Source: an uncultured Actinomycetes bacterium (GTDB lineage: Bacteria > Actinomycetota > Actinomycetes > S36-B12 > UBA10799). From it: DNA of 64,000 nucleotides. The translations under genes and the position numbers were made by a program. Shown one piece after another: positions 51,351 through 60,543 of the stretch (within the stretch, counting starts at the first letter, position 1; each line of letters starts with the position of its first letter). The notes under the pieces were generated by a model. The model saw nothing but the letters and a program-made list of their open reading frames with translations, made no database searches and was not told where the DNA came from. The DNA lies in NCBI GenBank assembly GCA_946803585.1, contig CAMPEQ010000011.1, positions 434,001-498,000 of the forward strand, given 5' to 3'.

Positions 51351-52559
51351 ATGCCCAAATACGTGTACGAGGCGATTCGCCCAGATGGCACCACTGCCAG
51401 TGGTTCACTAAAGCAGCGGACCAGGTCCACAGCTCGGACCGAACTTGAGACCCGCGGACTCAGCGTTGTCTCAGTAACCGAGAAGAAGACCCTCGGCAGT
51501 ATTGAGATCAGCAAGTCCCGGATAAAGCCGGTCGAGTTGATGTACCTCTCTCGCCAGATCGCGGCGTTCACCCGCGCTGGCATCCCGATTCTGGACGCAA
51601 TCTCGGAGCTCTCCGAGGACTCTGAACGGCGTGCGGTTAAGCGCGTACTTGCTGAGGTCACCCAGGACCTTCGGTCGGGCTTGACCCTGACCGAGTCGTT
51701 TGACAAACACCCGAAGGACTTCCCCGACTTTTATCGCGGCATCCTGAGTTCCGCCGAGTTGACGGGGCGACTGGACCTCGTGCTGGCTCAGCTATCGGAG
51801 TACTTAGAACGGGACCTAGCGGCTCGACGCAAAGTCCGCAGCGCGATGATCTACCCGGCATTTGTCGCCATCATGGCGCTGGGAACGATTGGCATCCTCA
51901 CCGTCGTCGTCCTCCCCAAGTTCGCCGAGTTCTTTGCCAGTCTCGATGTTCCGCTTCCAACATCGACGCAAATCATGCTCGACATCTCCAGCTTCCTGGG
52001 CAACTGGGCATGGCTGATTGGTCTGATACTTCTAGCCTTGGGCATCGCCTACTTCATCGCCATGAAGTTCCGGCGCCCCCGCAAGTTCCGCGATCGATTC
52101 ATGTTGCGGTTCCCGGTCATCGGCGTCACGATTCGGTACGCGATGATCGAGCGCTTCACCCGGATCTTGGCATCGATGGTGTCCGCCGGAGTGGCCATCC
52201 CGGAGGCGATGCGGGTTGCCTCGGAGAGCGTCACCAATCTGGTCTACCAGGATGCGCTCATGGGTGTGCGTCAGCGCATGATCCAAGGCGAGGGGCTAGC
52301 CGGACCAATAGCTGAGACGGGTCTGTTCCCGGGAATGGCAACGCAGATGTTCCGCGTCGGGGAGTCGACGGGAACCTTGGACAACCAACTAGAAGTTGCC
52401 GCTGACTACTACTCCGCCGAGCTCGGCTACAAAGTCGATAAACTCGCCTCACTCCTGGAACCAACGGTCGTCGTCATCATGGGAACTGTCGTTGGCTTTG
52501 TTGCCTTCGCCCTCGTGTCAGCTATGTATGGCATCTTCCAATCGACGTCATTGAGTTAG
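51351..52559 (+). CDS. pilC: Type IV pilus inner-membrane platform protein
   Basis: A 402-residue platform protein with two GspF domains separated by membrane helices. The first domain has LSRQIAAFTRAGIPILDAISELSE. Helices follow near 166-190 and 215-240, and the second domain has RFTRILASMVSAGVAIPEAMRVASE. A last helix near 375-400 precedes the end. It anchors the pilus and transmits ATPase motion. It starts at ATG 51351 (AGGTGG upstream), ten bases after pilB, and clearly shares its operon. GTG 51342 is an alternative start. Confidence 0.95.
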   Translation: MPKYVYEAIRPDGTTASGSLKQRTRSTARTELETRGLSVVSVTEKKTLGSIEISKSRIKPVELMYLSRQIAAFTRAGIPILDAISELSEDSERRAVKRVLAEVTQDLRSGLTLTESFDKHPKDFPDFYRGILSSAELTGRLDLVLAQLSEYLERDLAARRKVRSAMIYPAFVAIMALGTIGILTVVVLPKFAEFFASLDVPLPTSTQIMLDISSFLGNWAWLIGLILLALGIAYFIAMKFRRPRKFRDRFMLRFPVIGVTIRYAMIERFTRILASMVSAGVAIPEAMRVASESVTNLVYQDALMGVRQRMIQGEGLAGPIAETGLFPGMATQMFRVGESTGTLDNQLEVAADYYSAELGYKVDKLASLLEPTVVVIMGTVVGFVAFALVSAMYGIFQSTSLS

Positions 52560-52561
52560 TC

Positions 52562-53008
52562 ATGAGATCCCGGCCGCGCACCACAGACAAGGGCGAGACC
52601 CTCGTCGAACTTCTCGTGTCTATTGCACTGCTGGGCGTGGCCGCACTAGCAATATTGGCCAGCATCACGATGGGGTTGAAGGCATCGGCACTGGCATCGA
52701 GCCTCGCGCAGAATCAGAACGTGCTGCGCAACTGGGCAGAAGTCCTGGAGGTGACGCCTTATGTCAACTGTGCGACTTCCGACTCCTATCCCGTCCCCCT
52801 TGGACTGGACGTCCCCACCAACGTCGACCTTTCGATCACTGACGTCAAGTACTGGGACCCTGCCACCAGCACCTTCCTCGGTACGTGTGGCCCGGACAAC
52901 GGAACCCAGCAGCTGACCCTTGAAGCGGAGGCGGCCTCAGGGGCCAACCAACCAAGCGTCGACCAGTTGATCGTCGTTCTGCGGAAGCCCTGCGAGTCCA
53001 CATGCTGA
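52562..53008 (+). CDS. Minor prepilin (PilV/GspI-like) with unusual +1 residue
   Basis: A 148-residue prepilin. The leader MRSRPRTTDKG is followed by ETLVELLVSIALLGVAAL, so the mature residue 1 is Glu rather than the usual Phe or Met, while Glu5 is kept. Four cysteines in the head (NCATSD, GTCGPD, PCESTC) suggest disulfides. It starts two bases after the pilC stop and overlaps the next gene by seven bases. The position in the operon fits a minor pilin that primes assembly. Confidence 0.8.
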   Translation: MRSRPRTTDKGETLVELLVSIALLGVAALAILASITMGLKASALASSLAQNQNVLRNWAEVLEVTPYVNCATSDSYPVPLGLDVPTNVDLSITDVKYWDPATSTFLGTCGPDNGTQQLTLEAEAASGANQPSVDQLIVVLRKPCESTC

Positions 53009-53649
53009 CCGCCGAGACCCGCGACGCAGACGAACCAGAGGACGGCTTCACCCTGATCGAGGTGATCATTACTGTCTCGATCAGCCTGCTCATTGTCGGT
53101 GCCGTTACCGCCGCTGTCATTACCTCGTTGCGACTGATGGAACAGGGCTCGAGCCGTCTCGGTGACGCCGGAAACAACCGCTTCACGAGTGCCTACTTCA
53201 GCACTGACGTTCACGACTCCGCCAGCTTCGACACCACCCCTCCGACGGAGTGCGGAACGGGTCCGCTCTTGATTCAGTTCCACGGCGCTGACTTCGATGC
53301 TGAGCTCGAACCCCGAACCACTATCGTGAGCTACACCCTAGAAACGATCAGCGCACCGAATATCGCTGACACTTACCAGCTACACCGGCAGTCGTGCATC
53401 GCAGCTGGAGCTGAACCCGGTCCACTCCCTCTCGACCCGGAGCTTGACATCGTCGTCGCAAGCAACCTGTCCACAACCATCCCTCCCCGTCTGCAGTGTT
53501 ACGGGCGAGGTAGCAACGCGAATGTCTTCGCGGCCGAGAACCGAGTGCCAACATGCGATAGCGCGCAGGCGTCATTGCTCGTACTGGAGTTGACGCCTGA
53601 AAGCGATGCTTCGCCGTTCCAGTTGATCGGATCGAGGAGGTCGCAATGA
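53002..53649 (+). CDS. Minor prepilin (PilW/GspJ-like)
   Basis: A 215-residue prepilin with a 15-residue leader ending EDG and a class III-type signal DG|FTLIEVIITVSISLLIVGAV with Glu5. The head contains several cysteines (ECGTG, SCIAAG, LQCYGRG, TCDSA). Size and position before the GspK/PilX-like gene fit a GspJ/PilW-type minor pilin. Its stop overlaps the next start (ATGA). Confidence 0.8.
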   Translation: MLTAETRDADEPEDGFTLIEVIITVSISLLIVGAVTAAVITSLRLMEQGSSRLGDAGNNRFTSAYFSTDVHDSASFDTTPPTECGTGPLLIQFHGADFDAELEPRTTIVSYTLETISAPNIADTYQLHRQSCIAAGAEPGPLPLDPELDIVVASNLSTTIPPRLQCYGRGSNANVFAAENRVPTCDSAQASLLVLELTPESDASPFQLIGSRRSQ

Positions 53650-55970
53650 GGCCCCTGCTACTCCGGTTACTACACCGGGTCGAGCGTTCCGGCAGGGACG
53701 AAGGCGCAACCCTGATCCTGGTCCTTGCGCTGATCAGCATCGTGTCGATTATTAGCTTGGCGATCCTCACGCTTGGAGAGACGAGTCTGCGGGCGTCGAG
53801 TAAGACCCTCAATAGCGCTGAGCAGGCATACGACAAGGACGCCGCTATGCAGGCGGGCGTCAACGCAATCCGAATCAGCGACTACGACAACGACACTGCT
53901 CTGGCCCAAGAGTGTCCGCCCCTTCCATTCGCTGGAGCGAATCTTCAGACCGAGTTCGTCGTGTCGTGCCAACCAGTAGCGGGTTCCGGGGCCGCGTCGG
54001 GAGGGACTGGCACCAACGCCAACAACTCGCCTGCCTCAGCGCTGTTGACTCTTGGTGGTAGCGGAAAGGACGGCGGCACAGGTATTCAGCGAAGCGGATC
54101 CGGACGCCTAGTGATCAACGGTCAAACCTATTCACGGTCGGCCATCTCCAACCAGACCGGTGCAGGCAATGCGATCGAGTTGACGACAGGTCAGGCGTTC
54201 GCTCGGGGCGCATGTACCGGAACGATCACGAGCACGCCATCGGTGGAATGCAACACCGCCGCAGATCCCGCGGGGAGCACCGACCCCGGGTACTCACAAC
54301 CAACTGGTGGACTCGTCCGGCGCGAGGTTCCCGATTGCGCCAAGGGCAAAGACCGTGTCGTTGAGTTCGAACCCGGCTACTACGACGATGCCGAAGGCCT
54401 GACTGACCTATTCGATAAGTGCAAACCGAAGAAGAACGTCTTTTGGTTCGTTCCAACCTCCGATGGAACCCCCGGCAAGTTCTACTTCGACTTCAAGGGC
54501 GGTGAGTCTCCCCAGTTCACCGGATCAAGTATTTGGACCATCGACGACAAGGACACGAAGGTCGTTGCCGGAAAGCCACTAGGTTGGGATCCAGACGACA
54601 AGAAGCCCGAACCACTGTTTCCAGGAGAGAAACCAGCTCCAGATGTCACCGGGTCGTGCGAAAGCCCACTAGATGAGACCACCAACGGAGGAGTGGAGTT
54701 CATCTTCGGAGGCCGCAGCCAACTGCAGATTCTCAAAGGCAATGTCGAGCTATGCGGACACTACCGAGTCAACTCGCCGCCAATCACCGTGTTCGGAGCG
54801 ACGTCGACTAACCCGGCCCCTCCTGAGACACCTCAGACCACACTTCGGGGTAGTGCGTCCGATGCCAAGTGCGACGTCGCCTTCGCCGACAAGCCGTTCA
54901 TCACCTACCTCGACGACAAAGTCGCTTCCGCATCCATCCCGAACGACAAGGACTCTACGACCGCGTGTGTCGACATCACCGGATACGCGACGTCCCCCGA
55001 CGCCATCCCCGAAGGGTCAGTCCTCGTCAATGCGACGCTGGCCATTCGCCACTCCGAGGGGTCGGTCGCCGACAAGGACCTGGACTTCGAGATCGGACTG
55101 ACGCCAACCCGCTCTGGCGGGAAGCAGATCGATCTAAAGTCAGCCGGGCTTGAGGTCACGAGTTCGCTGGAGACCGTCTACACCGACATCACCGAAGACC
55201 TATTCGACGAAGTACGAGATAACGGCTACCGCGGATCGACAATCCGATACGAAGTGCAGGCCAAGAAGAAGAAGGCTGCCGAGATAAGACTCGATACCGT
55301 CCAACTCATCCTCGACTGGGTCCCGCCTGGGGTTCGATCCCAAGACACGACAGGCATTCACACGTTCTCCTCCGAAAAGGACTCCTACAGTCTTTCTGTT
55401 CGCACCCAAACCTCGGCGCGCGACACCGAGACTGCACGATACAGCGCCAATGGGACCAAGGAATCTAACGCCAACTGCGTTGCTCAGACCGACTTCCCGA
55501 AAAATGGCTGTGCCTTTCTTGCCACTGGCAACACCGATGAGGCCCAGCTGTTCGTGCAAGGAACGCTCTACGCTCCACTGGCCGCAGTCGAACTGCGCCA
55601 GGAGAACATCCGTGCGCCGGTAGTGACCACCGGCACGATCGTCCGCAAGCTCTACTTCAATGGTCTGACCACGGCGACGCAATCGGGGACTCCCGTGACG
55701 TCGGTTTTGTCGACCCCGATCGCCTCGCCGCCAAGTGTGCCGCTAGCGGTTAACTTCTGGTCGTTCCAGTGCATCAATCCTGATGGATGTCCGGTTGTGG
55801 CAAGCGATTCGCCCACCTATCCCTATCTGGCCGACGACCCATTGCAGTGGCAGCTAGTTGGTACCGCAAAGGCCCAGTACGTGAATGGAAACAACTTCCC
55901 CGGTCAAAGCGGGAACCGAAGTATCGAGGTGCTCTCCTGGCAACTTGTCAGCCCGTACGAGCGGCCGTAG
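53646..55970 (+). CDS. Large GspK/PilX-like pilus tip protein lacking Glu5
   Basis: A 774-residue protein. The N-terminus RDEGATLILVLALISIVSIISLAILTLGE looks like a prepilin or pseudopilin helix, with Gly-Ala-Thr-Leu-Ile-Leu but no Glu at +5, as in GspK and PilX tip subunits. About 730 residues of exported domain follow, unusually long for a minor pilin. It has many Asp/Thr/Ser, a Lys-rich segment (QAKKKKAAEIR), and at least a dozen cysteines. No adhesin domain was recognised. It ends the pilus operon and may cap the pilus. Confidence 0.75.
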   Translation: MRPLLLRLLHRVERSGRDEGATLILVLALISIVSIISLAILTLGETSLRASSKTLNSAEQAYDKDAAMQAGVNAIRISDYDNDTALAQECPPLPFAGANLQTEFVVSCQPVAGSGAASGGTGTNANNSPASALLTLGGSGKDGGTGIQRSGSGRLVINGQTYSRSAISNQTGAGNAIELTTGQAFARGACTGTITSTPSVECNTAADPAGSTDPGYSQPTGGLVRREVPDCAKGKDRVVEFEPGYYDDAEGLTDLFDKCKPKKNVFWFVPTSDGTPGKFYFDFKGGESPQFTGSSIWTIDDKDTKVVAGKPLGWDPDDKKPEPLFPGEKPAPDVTGSCESPLDETTNGGVEFIFGGRSQLQILKGNVELCGHYRVNSPPITVFGATSTNPAPPETPQTTLRGSASDAKCDVAFADKPFITYLDDKVASASIPNDKDSTTACVDITGYATSPDAIPEGSVLVNATLAIRHSEGSVADKDLDFEIGLTPTRSGGKQIDLKSAGLEVTSSLETVYTDITEDLFDEVRDNGYRGSTIRYEVQAKKKKAAEIRLDTVQLILDWVPPGVRSQDTTGIHTFSSEKDSYSLSVRTQTSARDTETARYSANGTKESNANCVAQTDFPKNGCAFLATGNTDEAQLFVQGTLYAPLAAVELRQENIRAPVVTTGTIVRKLYFNGLTTATQSGTPVTSVLSTPIASPPSVPLAVNFWSFQCINPDGCPVVASDSPTYPYLADDPLQWQLVGTAKAQYVNGNNFPGQSGNRSIEVLSWQLVSPYERP

Positions 55971-56008
55971 CACCATGTCAGAGAGACCGCCCGCGACAAC
56001 AAGACTGA

Positions 56009-56998
56009 CTAGCGAACTCGAAGAGTGTGGATGTCCTTGTAACGCGCGTATCCACGCTTGGACTTGGCGACAGACTTGAGACGGCACTTCCCCGTCTTGA
56101 CGCCATAAACCTTGGCCTTGCGGACCTGGCAGACTCGCGACTTCTTGGACTTCCACTTGACCTTTACCCCGGCGTCGGTTCGCTTGCGCAGCGACTTCGA
56201 CTTCCCCGCGCGGACCTTGACGGGGACCTTGGTGACTTGCTGCGGGTTGAGAGCTGTCTCACGAGCACCATCGGGTGCCGGGGAGAGGTCGAGTTCGATA
56301 TCGATATTCCCGACCTGTTGCCCATCACTGACCTCAACGAGGGTCGCGCCCTCGCCGGTTGCTGAGCCGTGGAACCACTCTTCGAGGTACCAGTTCGACG
56401 AGTCATTAACCTTCACGCGGTAGCGGCCCGCTGTCAGACCACCGACCAGATAGCTACCGTCTTGCTGAACAGGTGCGGCAGCGAGAGCATTTCCGAGTTC
56501 GTCTTGGAAGCCGACGGTGAGTTGTTGTGGCAGGTGCAGTGAAGCACCGGTGGCATCGGTGACCGTGCCGCTAATTCCGTTGGAGTACTGGGCCTCAAAG
56601 TCAATTTCTGAGATCGTTGACGAGCCAACGGTGATGGGTGTTGCCGCCTCAGAGGACGCTGCACCGAAGTGCTGGATTCCATAGATATTGGCTTCCTCAC
56701 TAAAAGCGACAACATAGTCACCGGCCTCCAGTCCGGGAATCGAGTAGCTTCCTGACGAGCCAACCGGAACCTCTCGATGGAAGAAAGGTCCGTCAGACCT
56801 CGATGCCGAGACGATGGGCTGGGCATCTGGATGGATGATTCCGGTGGGCCAAGAGACAGTTCCGGTGATGCCTCCGGAGGGTTCCTCGGCGGCGCTACTG
56901 GGAGCGATCGCCAGAGCTAGCGCGGTCACACTGCCAATGACGGCAACGGCCACTGTCCAGGGTACGACGCGATGCAGACGTAGACGTAGACGATCCAT
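56009..56998 (-). CDS. Secreted carboxypeptidase-regulatory-like protein with basic C-terminal module
   Basis: A 329-residue exported protein with a signal peptide (about 1-36, ending SSAA). Two prealbumin-like or carboxypeptidase-regulatory domains follow: GGITGTVSWPTG and SGTVTDATGASLHLPQQLTVGF, each with a G-x-Y-x-V-x-G-L-x-A-G-x-Y strand. The C-terminal 75 residues are very Lys-rich (VKVKWKSKKSRVCQVRKAK) with two cysteines, in a pattern also seen at the end of the FG-GAP protein. It converges on the pilus operon with a 38-bp gap and may be a surface partner, though this is inference only. Confidence 0.7.
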   Translation of the reverse strand: MDRLRLRLHRVVPWTVAVAVIGSVTALALAIAPSSAAEEPSGGITGTVSWPTGIIHPDAQPIVSASRSDGPFFHREVPVGSSGSYSIPGLEAGDYVVAFSEEANIYGIQHFGAASSEAATPITVGSSTISEIDFEAQYSNGISGTVTDATGASLHLPQQLTVGFQDELGNALAAAPVQQDGSYLVGGLTAGRYRVKVNDSSNWYLEEWFHGSATGEGATLVEVSDGQQVGNIDIELDLSPAPDGARETALNPQQVTKVPVKVRAGKSKSLRKRTDAGVKVKWKSKKSRVCQVRKAKVYGVKTGKCRLKSVAKSKRGYARYKDIHTLRVR

Positions 56999-57203
56999 TG
57001 TGCCCCCAGCCAAGAGATGTCGATCACGAACCGGATACAAACAAGCTAGTCGGTTTGGCGCCGCGTTCCCCAACGCAACACATGATCGTTTCGAGAAATG
57101 GTACCTGCTTACTCGCTTTACGGCTAGAGCTAGGGCAATCTGTGGAATGCCACTGTTCGGTGACAGTGGCGAAGATCTCCCCCAACTCCCAAGGGTCTCG
57201 ACC

Positions 57204-57836
57204 ATGCCTCACACCCAGCCGCCCACACCCGCCGGTAGCCGCCATCCCTCGTTCGGGGAGCTACCTGAGCAAATCCGGGGTCTCGCACAACGTTTCCGGC
57301 TACCCGCACTTGAATCGCGACACAGTAACCGAGCCGTGATCGGTGTCTACGTCCTCATCAACTCCGCTATCTCAATCGGAATCCTTGCCGGAGTCGCGGC
57401 CCTAACCAAAGAGCCCTTCGTCTTCCCCTCACTCGGTCCGACCGCCTTCTTGCTTTTCTACGCCGCGATGAGCGCGAACGCCTCGCCGCGTAACGTTTTC
57501 CTTGGCCACTTGATCGGGGTACTCGCTGGGTTCTTTGCCCTCGTGATCTTTGGACTCACAACGGTTGGCCCCGACCTGGAGGATGTCACAGTCGCACGAG
57601 TGGGCGCGGTATCCGTCGCCCTCTGTCTCACCCTGTCAGTCATGATCTTTGTTGGGGTGCCACACGCACCAGCTGGCGCCACAACCCTCATCGTTGCCCT
57701 AGGCCTACTTCGCACACCGCTACAGCTCTCGATCCTGATGCTCGCCGTTGTCCTATTGATCATCCAAGCGTTGGTGATCAACCGACTAGCCGGAGTGCCC
57801 TATCCGCTGTGGAATCCGCGACCAAAGAACGGCTAG
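57204..57836 (+). CDS. HPP-family membrane protein
   Basis: A 210-residue polytopic membrane protein of the HPP family with four or more helices. It contains LGPTAFLLFYAAMSANASPRNVFLGHLIGVLAGF (the family's G-P-[ST]-A and S-x-P-x-N-x-x-x-G-H motif) and FVGVPHAPAGATTLIVALG with the H-x-P-A-G-A motif. In plants a relative (NRT/HPP) carries nitrite, and bacterial roles are uncertain. ATG 57204 has AAGGG upstream; ATG 57147 would add 19 residues. Confidence 0.8.
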   Translation: MPHTQPPTPAGSRHPSFGELPEQIRGLAQRFRLPALESRHSNRAVIGVYVLINSAISIGILAGVAALTKEPFVFPSLGPTAFLLFYAAMSANASPRNVFLGHLIGVLAGFFALVIFGLTTVGPDLEDVTVARVGAVSVALCLTLSVMIFVGVPHAPAGATTLIVALGLLRTPLQLSILMLAVVLLIIQALVINRLAGVPYPLWNPRPKNG

Positions 57837-57858
57837 CGGGCACCACGACAAGGTCGAG

Positions 57859-59340
57859 CTATCCGAGATCAGGGACCAGCTCGGGATCCTCTGCGGCCGC
57901 TGCATTCGGACGTCGCTTCAGACCAACTGCAAGCAGGATTCCGACGATGATGCCGCCCACCAGCAGAATGCCAGCGGTTGCCATCATCGCGGTGTTAAAC
58001 GAGTCGGCATAGGCAGCCGGATCGTTGGAGACAGTGCCATCGTCCTTAGTGATTCCGATGGTGATGATGGTCGAGGTGAGCGCGACTCCGAGCGAGTAGC
58101 CAAGCTGACCCACCGAGGTTCGGGAGGAGACGACCGCCGATAGGTACTTGGCTGGGGCTTCTGCGACGTACTCGCGAGCCTGAACCACCGCGACCAGAAC
58201 CATGCCGCCACCCACCAGGATCAACGCAGGCATGAACGCGGCGATTGTGGTGTCGACGGTGGTGAAGGAGACCGACAGCATTCCCAAGATCATCATGAGG
58301 AAGCCGAAGGACATCACCATGACGGGTGAGCGACCCTTTGCCAGCAGCGCTCCACCAAGGAATCCAGCGACGACAGCAGCCAGCAAGAACGGCATCTGGG
58401 AGACGCCGACGACGCCCGCGGGGACATCCACCACCTTCTGCCAGAAGTTTGCCGACTGAAGTTGCATCGCGGATTCGCCGAAGTTCCAGAGGATTCCCGC
58501 CAAGACAGCGGCGACGAACACCGGGCTCTTGAAGAGCTTAATGGGGAATGAGGCCTTGCGTGACTTGCCTTCGATGACTGCCCAGAGTCCAAGCAGGATG
58601 AGTCCGACCAGGATCGTGCCCCAGAACAGCGGCGACGTGAGCGAGACGGCGGCGAAGCTGACGCCAAGCAGAATCAAGACCATACCCAGGCCGAGCGTGC
58701 ACAAGCCGAGTGTGTCGAATTCCTTCGCACCTCGTCGAGGAGTCTCAGGCAAGGTGGCGGGAACCACAAAGAGCATGACGACACAAATCGCCGGAACCAG
58801 GAAGAAACCAAATCGCCAGTTGATTCCGATGAGGATTGATCCGACGATGCTGAAGATGATGAGCAGGACGTAGAGCATCCCGGTCCACTGACCGATGACT
58901 TTGGCGACACCCTTTTTCCCGGCAATCTCCGGGACCATGGAGAACGCACCCGCGAACAGCGCGCCCATTCCGATACCGGCGATCACGCGGCCGACGAGCA
59001 GGATGGTGAAGTCAGGAGTAAACGCCACAATCAGGTTGCCGACGATCTCAAAGCACAGGCCCAGCATGATGACCTTGCGGACACCGATCCGGTCAGCAAA
59101 CGCTCCAACCGCGATAACCGTCGCGGCCAAGGTCAACGTCCCGACAGAAGCTGTCATGGATAGACCGAAACCCTGAATGCCTAGGTCTTCGGATACCGAC
59201 GCCAGCGCGATATTCATGACACCTGGGTCAACGCTTTGAGTTGCCGCCAAGATGGCGATCACAACGACGGCGAGGAATCCGAACTCGCGCTTGGATCCGG
59301 CTTCTACTGCACTCTCGGGGAATGGCCCTGATGACGACAT
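57859..59340 (-). CDS. DHA2-like MFS transporter (paralogue B)
   Basis: A 493-residue transporter with 12-14 predicted helices. The motif-A loop is GAFADRIGVRKVIMLG and GRVIAGIGMGALFAG is the motif-C-like helix. It resembles the transporter at 60544-62091 over its length, including AATVIAVGAFADR versus AATVITTGMMADR, so the two are paralogues flanking the amidase gene. Substrate export or import is unknown. Confidence 0.88.
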   Translation of the reverse strand: MSSSGPFPESAVEAGSKREFGFLAVVVIAILAATQSVDPGVMNIALASVSEDLGIQGFGLSMTASVGTLTLAATVIAVGAFADRIGVRKVIMLGLCFEIVGNLIVAFTPDFTILLVGRVIAGIGMGALFAGAFSMVPEIAGKKGVAKVIGQWTGMLYVLLIIFSIVGSILIGINWRFGFFLVPAICVVMLFVVPATLPETPRRGAKEFDTLGLCTLGLGMVLILLGVSFAAVSLTSPLFWGTILVGLILLGLWAVIEGKSRKASFPIKLFKSPVFVAAVLAGILWNFGESAMQLQSANFWQKVVDVPAGVVGVSQMPFLLAAVVAGFLGGALLAKGRSPVMVMSFGFLMMILGMLSVSFTTVDTTIAAFMPALILVGGGMVLVAVVQAREYVAEAPAKYLSAVVSSRTSVGQLGYSLGVALTSTIITIGITKDDGTVSNDPAAYADSFNTAMMATAGILLVGGIIVGILLAVGLKRRPNAAAAEDPELVPDLG

Positions 59341-59494
59341 GGCCTGAGGCTAGTGGTATCTAGCGCACGTTGCCTGCCCAATCCTCGAGTGCTCGCCTGT
59401 CCGTGCCACGCTAATCGCCGACGCCCACCCCTGGACTGCCACCGCCGCGCGATCCCACGATTCTTGTATCTGGCAGAGACAATCCGTTCGAAGA

Positions 59495-60496
59495 CTAGAT
59501 CGTTGTCGCGGTGAAAGCCGACAGCTTGGCGGTATCAAACTCGCTGATACGCGTGGTGGAGAAATCTGTCGCCGCTAGGTCGATGACCCGAATCGTTGGA
59601 TCACCGTTCGTCCGGTACGCATAACGCTTAGCCGTGAGGTTGCTGATCGTCGAGAAGTCCGTGATCTCATCGATGACCTTGCCGCCCGGGCCAGCCTCGC
59701 GAATCAAGCCGGCCGGGATATCGAAGTTGTTGAGGATGTGCAGCGTCGCCATCTCGGCTTCGCTGCTGGTCTGCGCCTGGTCGCTAGCCGCCACCATGGT
59801 GAAGACGCGCAGGAACCGCGATGGTGGCGTCCAGTCACCTGGCAGGCCACGGTATCCGGCGCCCTGTCCGACTGGCCGCAGTTCGACTCCTTCCCGATTC
59901 ACCTCCGCGGGGTCGGCCGCGGTCATCCCCACGTAGTTGTTGAGGTTGGTGAGCTGCCACGGGAGGTAGGGCGGATTGGTGCCCACGCCTGCCGGATTGT
60001 CGACAATGACGTGGCCCTGCGGATGGAATTCGATTGCTAGCGAGCCAGTCGCGTCATGTACGAGGATGTGGGATGGCGGAGCGAATCCCATACCCGGATC
60101 GAACCCGACGACGTTGACCTCGGCCATTGCCGCCTTGACCTCGGCAAGGTTCTTACAGGTGCCAAGAAGGAAGGGAATGACGTCGAGCTCGGACAGATCC
60201 GAGCCGTCGCCTTTGGGCTCTTGATAGGTGCAGTAGTCGGCCATGTAGAGGAAGTGCGCCGATAGTCCCGCGGTGTTCATCCCGTCGGTCAGCAGTTGTG
60301 CTACACCGAATGCACAAATTCCCACGGCTCCATACGTCGCGGTCCACTTCTTGCCCGCTGGCTGTCCAGAAGCACTACCGGAATAGTCCGAAGCTAGGGC
60401 CGCGACTCCGAACGAAATCATGTTCGGAAACTCCATCGTTCGACCCACGGTCACAGTTCCATCCGCAGCTGGATTCATCTTGAAGTTGGTACACAT
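59495..60496 (-). CDS. Choloylglycine-hydrolase-like Ntn amidase
   Basis: A 333-residue linear-amide C-N hydrolase. ATG 60496 gives MCTNFKM; Cys2 becomes the N-terminal nucleophile after Met removal. GRTMEFPNM (Arg near 19), GMNTAGLSAHFLYM and VGTNPPYLPWQLTNLNNY correspond to conserved substrate-pocket and catalytic segments of bile-salt hydrolase and penicillin V acylase enzymes. Family members act on bile salts, penicillin V or N-acyl homoserine lactones. The environmental setting and flanking MFS genes suggest an N-acyl amide substrate, but which one is unknown. A longer frame upstream is not needed. Confidence 0.88.
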   Translation of the reverse strand: MCTNFKMNPAADGTVTVGRTMEFPNMISFGVAALASDYSGSASGQPAGKKWTATYGAVGICAFGVAQLLTDGMNTAGLSAHFLYMADYCTYQEPKGDGSDLSELDVIPFLLGTCKNLAEVKAAMAEVNVVGFDPGMGFAPPSHILVHDATGSLAIEFHPQGHVIVDNPAGVGTNPPYLPWQLTNLNNYVGMTAADPAEVNREGVELRPVGQGAGYRGLPGDWTPPSRFLRVFTMVAASDQAQTSSEAEMATLHILNNFDIPAGLIREAGPGGKVIDEITDFSTISNLTAKRYAYRTNGDPTIRVIDLAATDFSTTRISEFDTAKLSAFTATTI

Positions 60497-60543
60497 GGTG
60501 ATAGCTCCCGGGAGATAGTTGAACTCAGAATATTGAAGTCGCG

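Noticed and set aside
49557-55970. Type II secretion system instead of type IV pilus
   Set aside because: PilT is present, the major pilin has a short pilin-like head and no GspD/GspL/GspM genes are seen.
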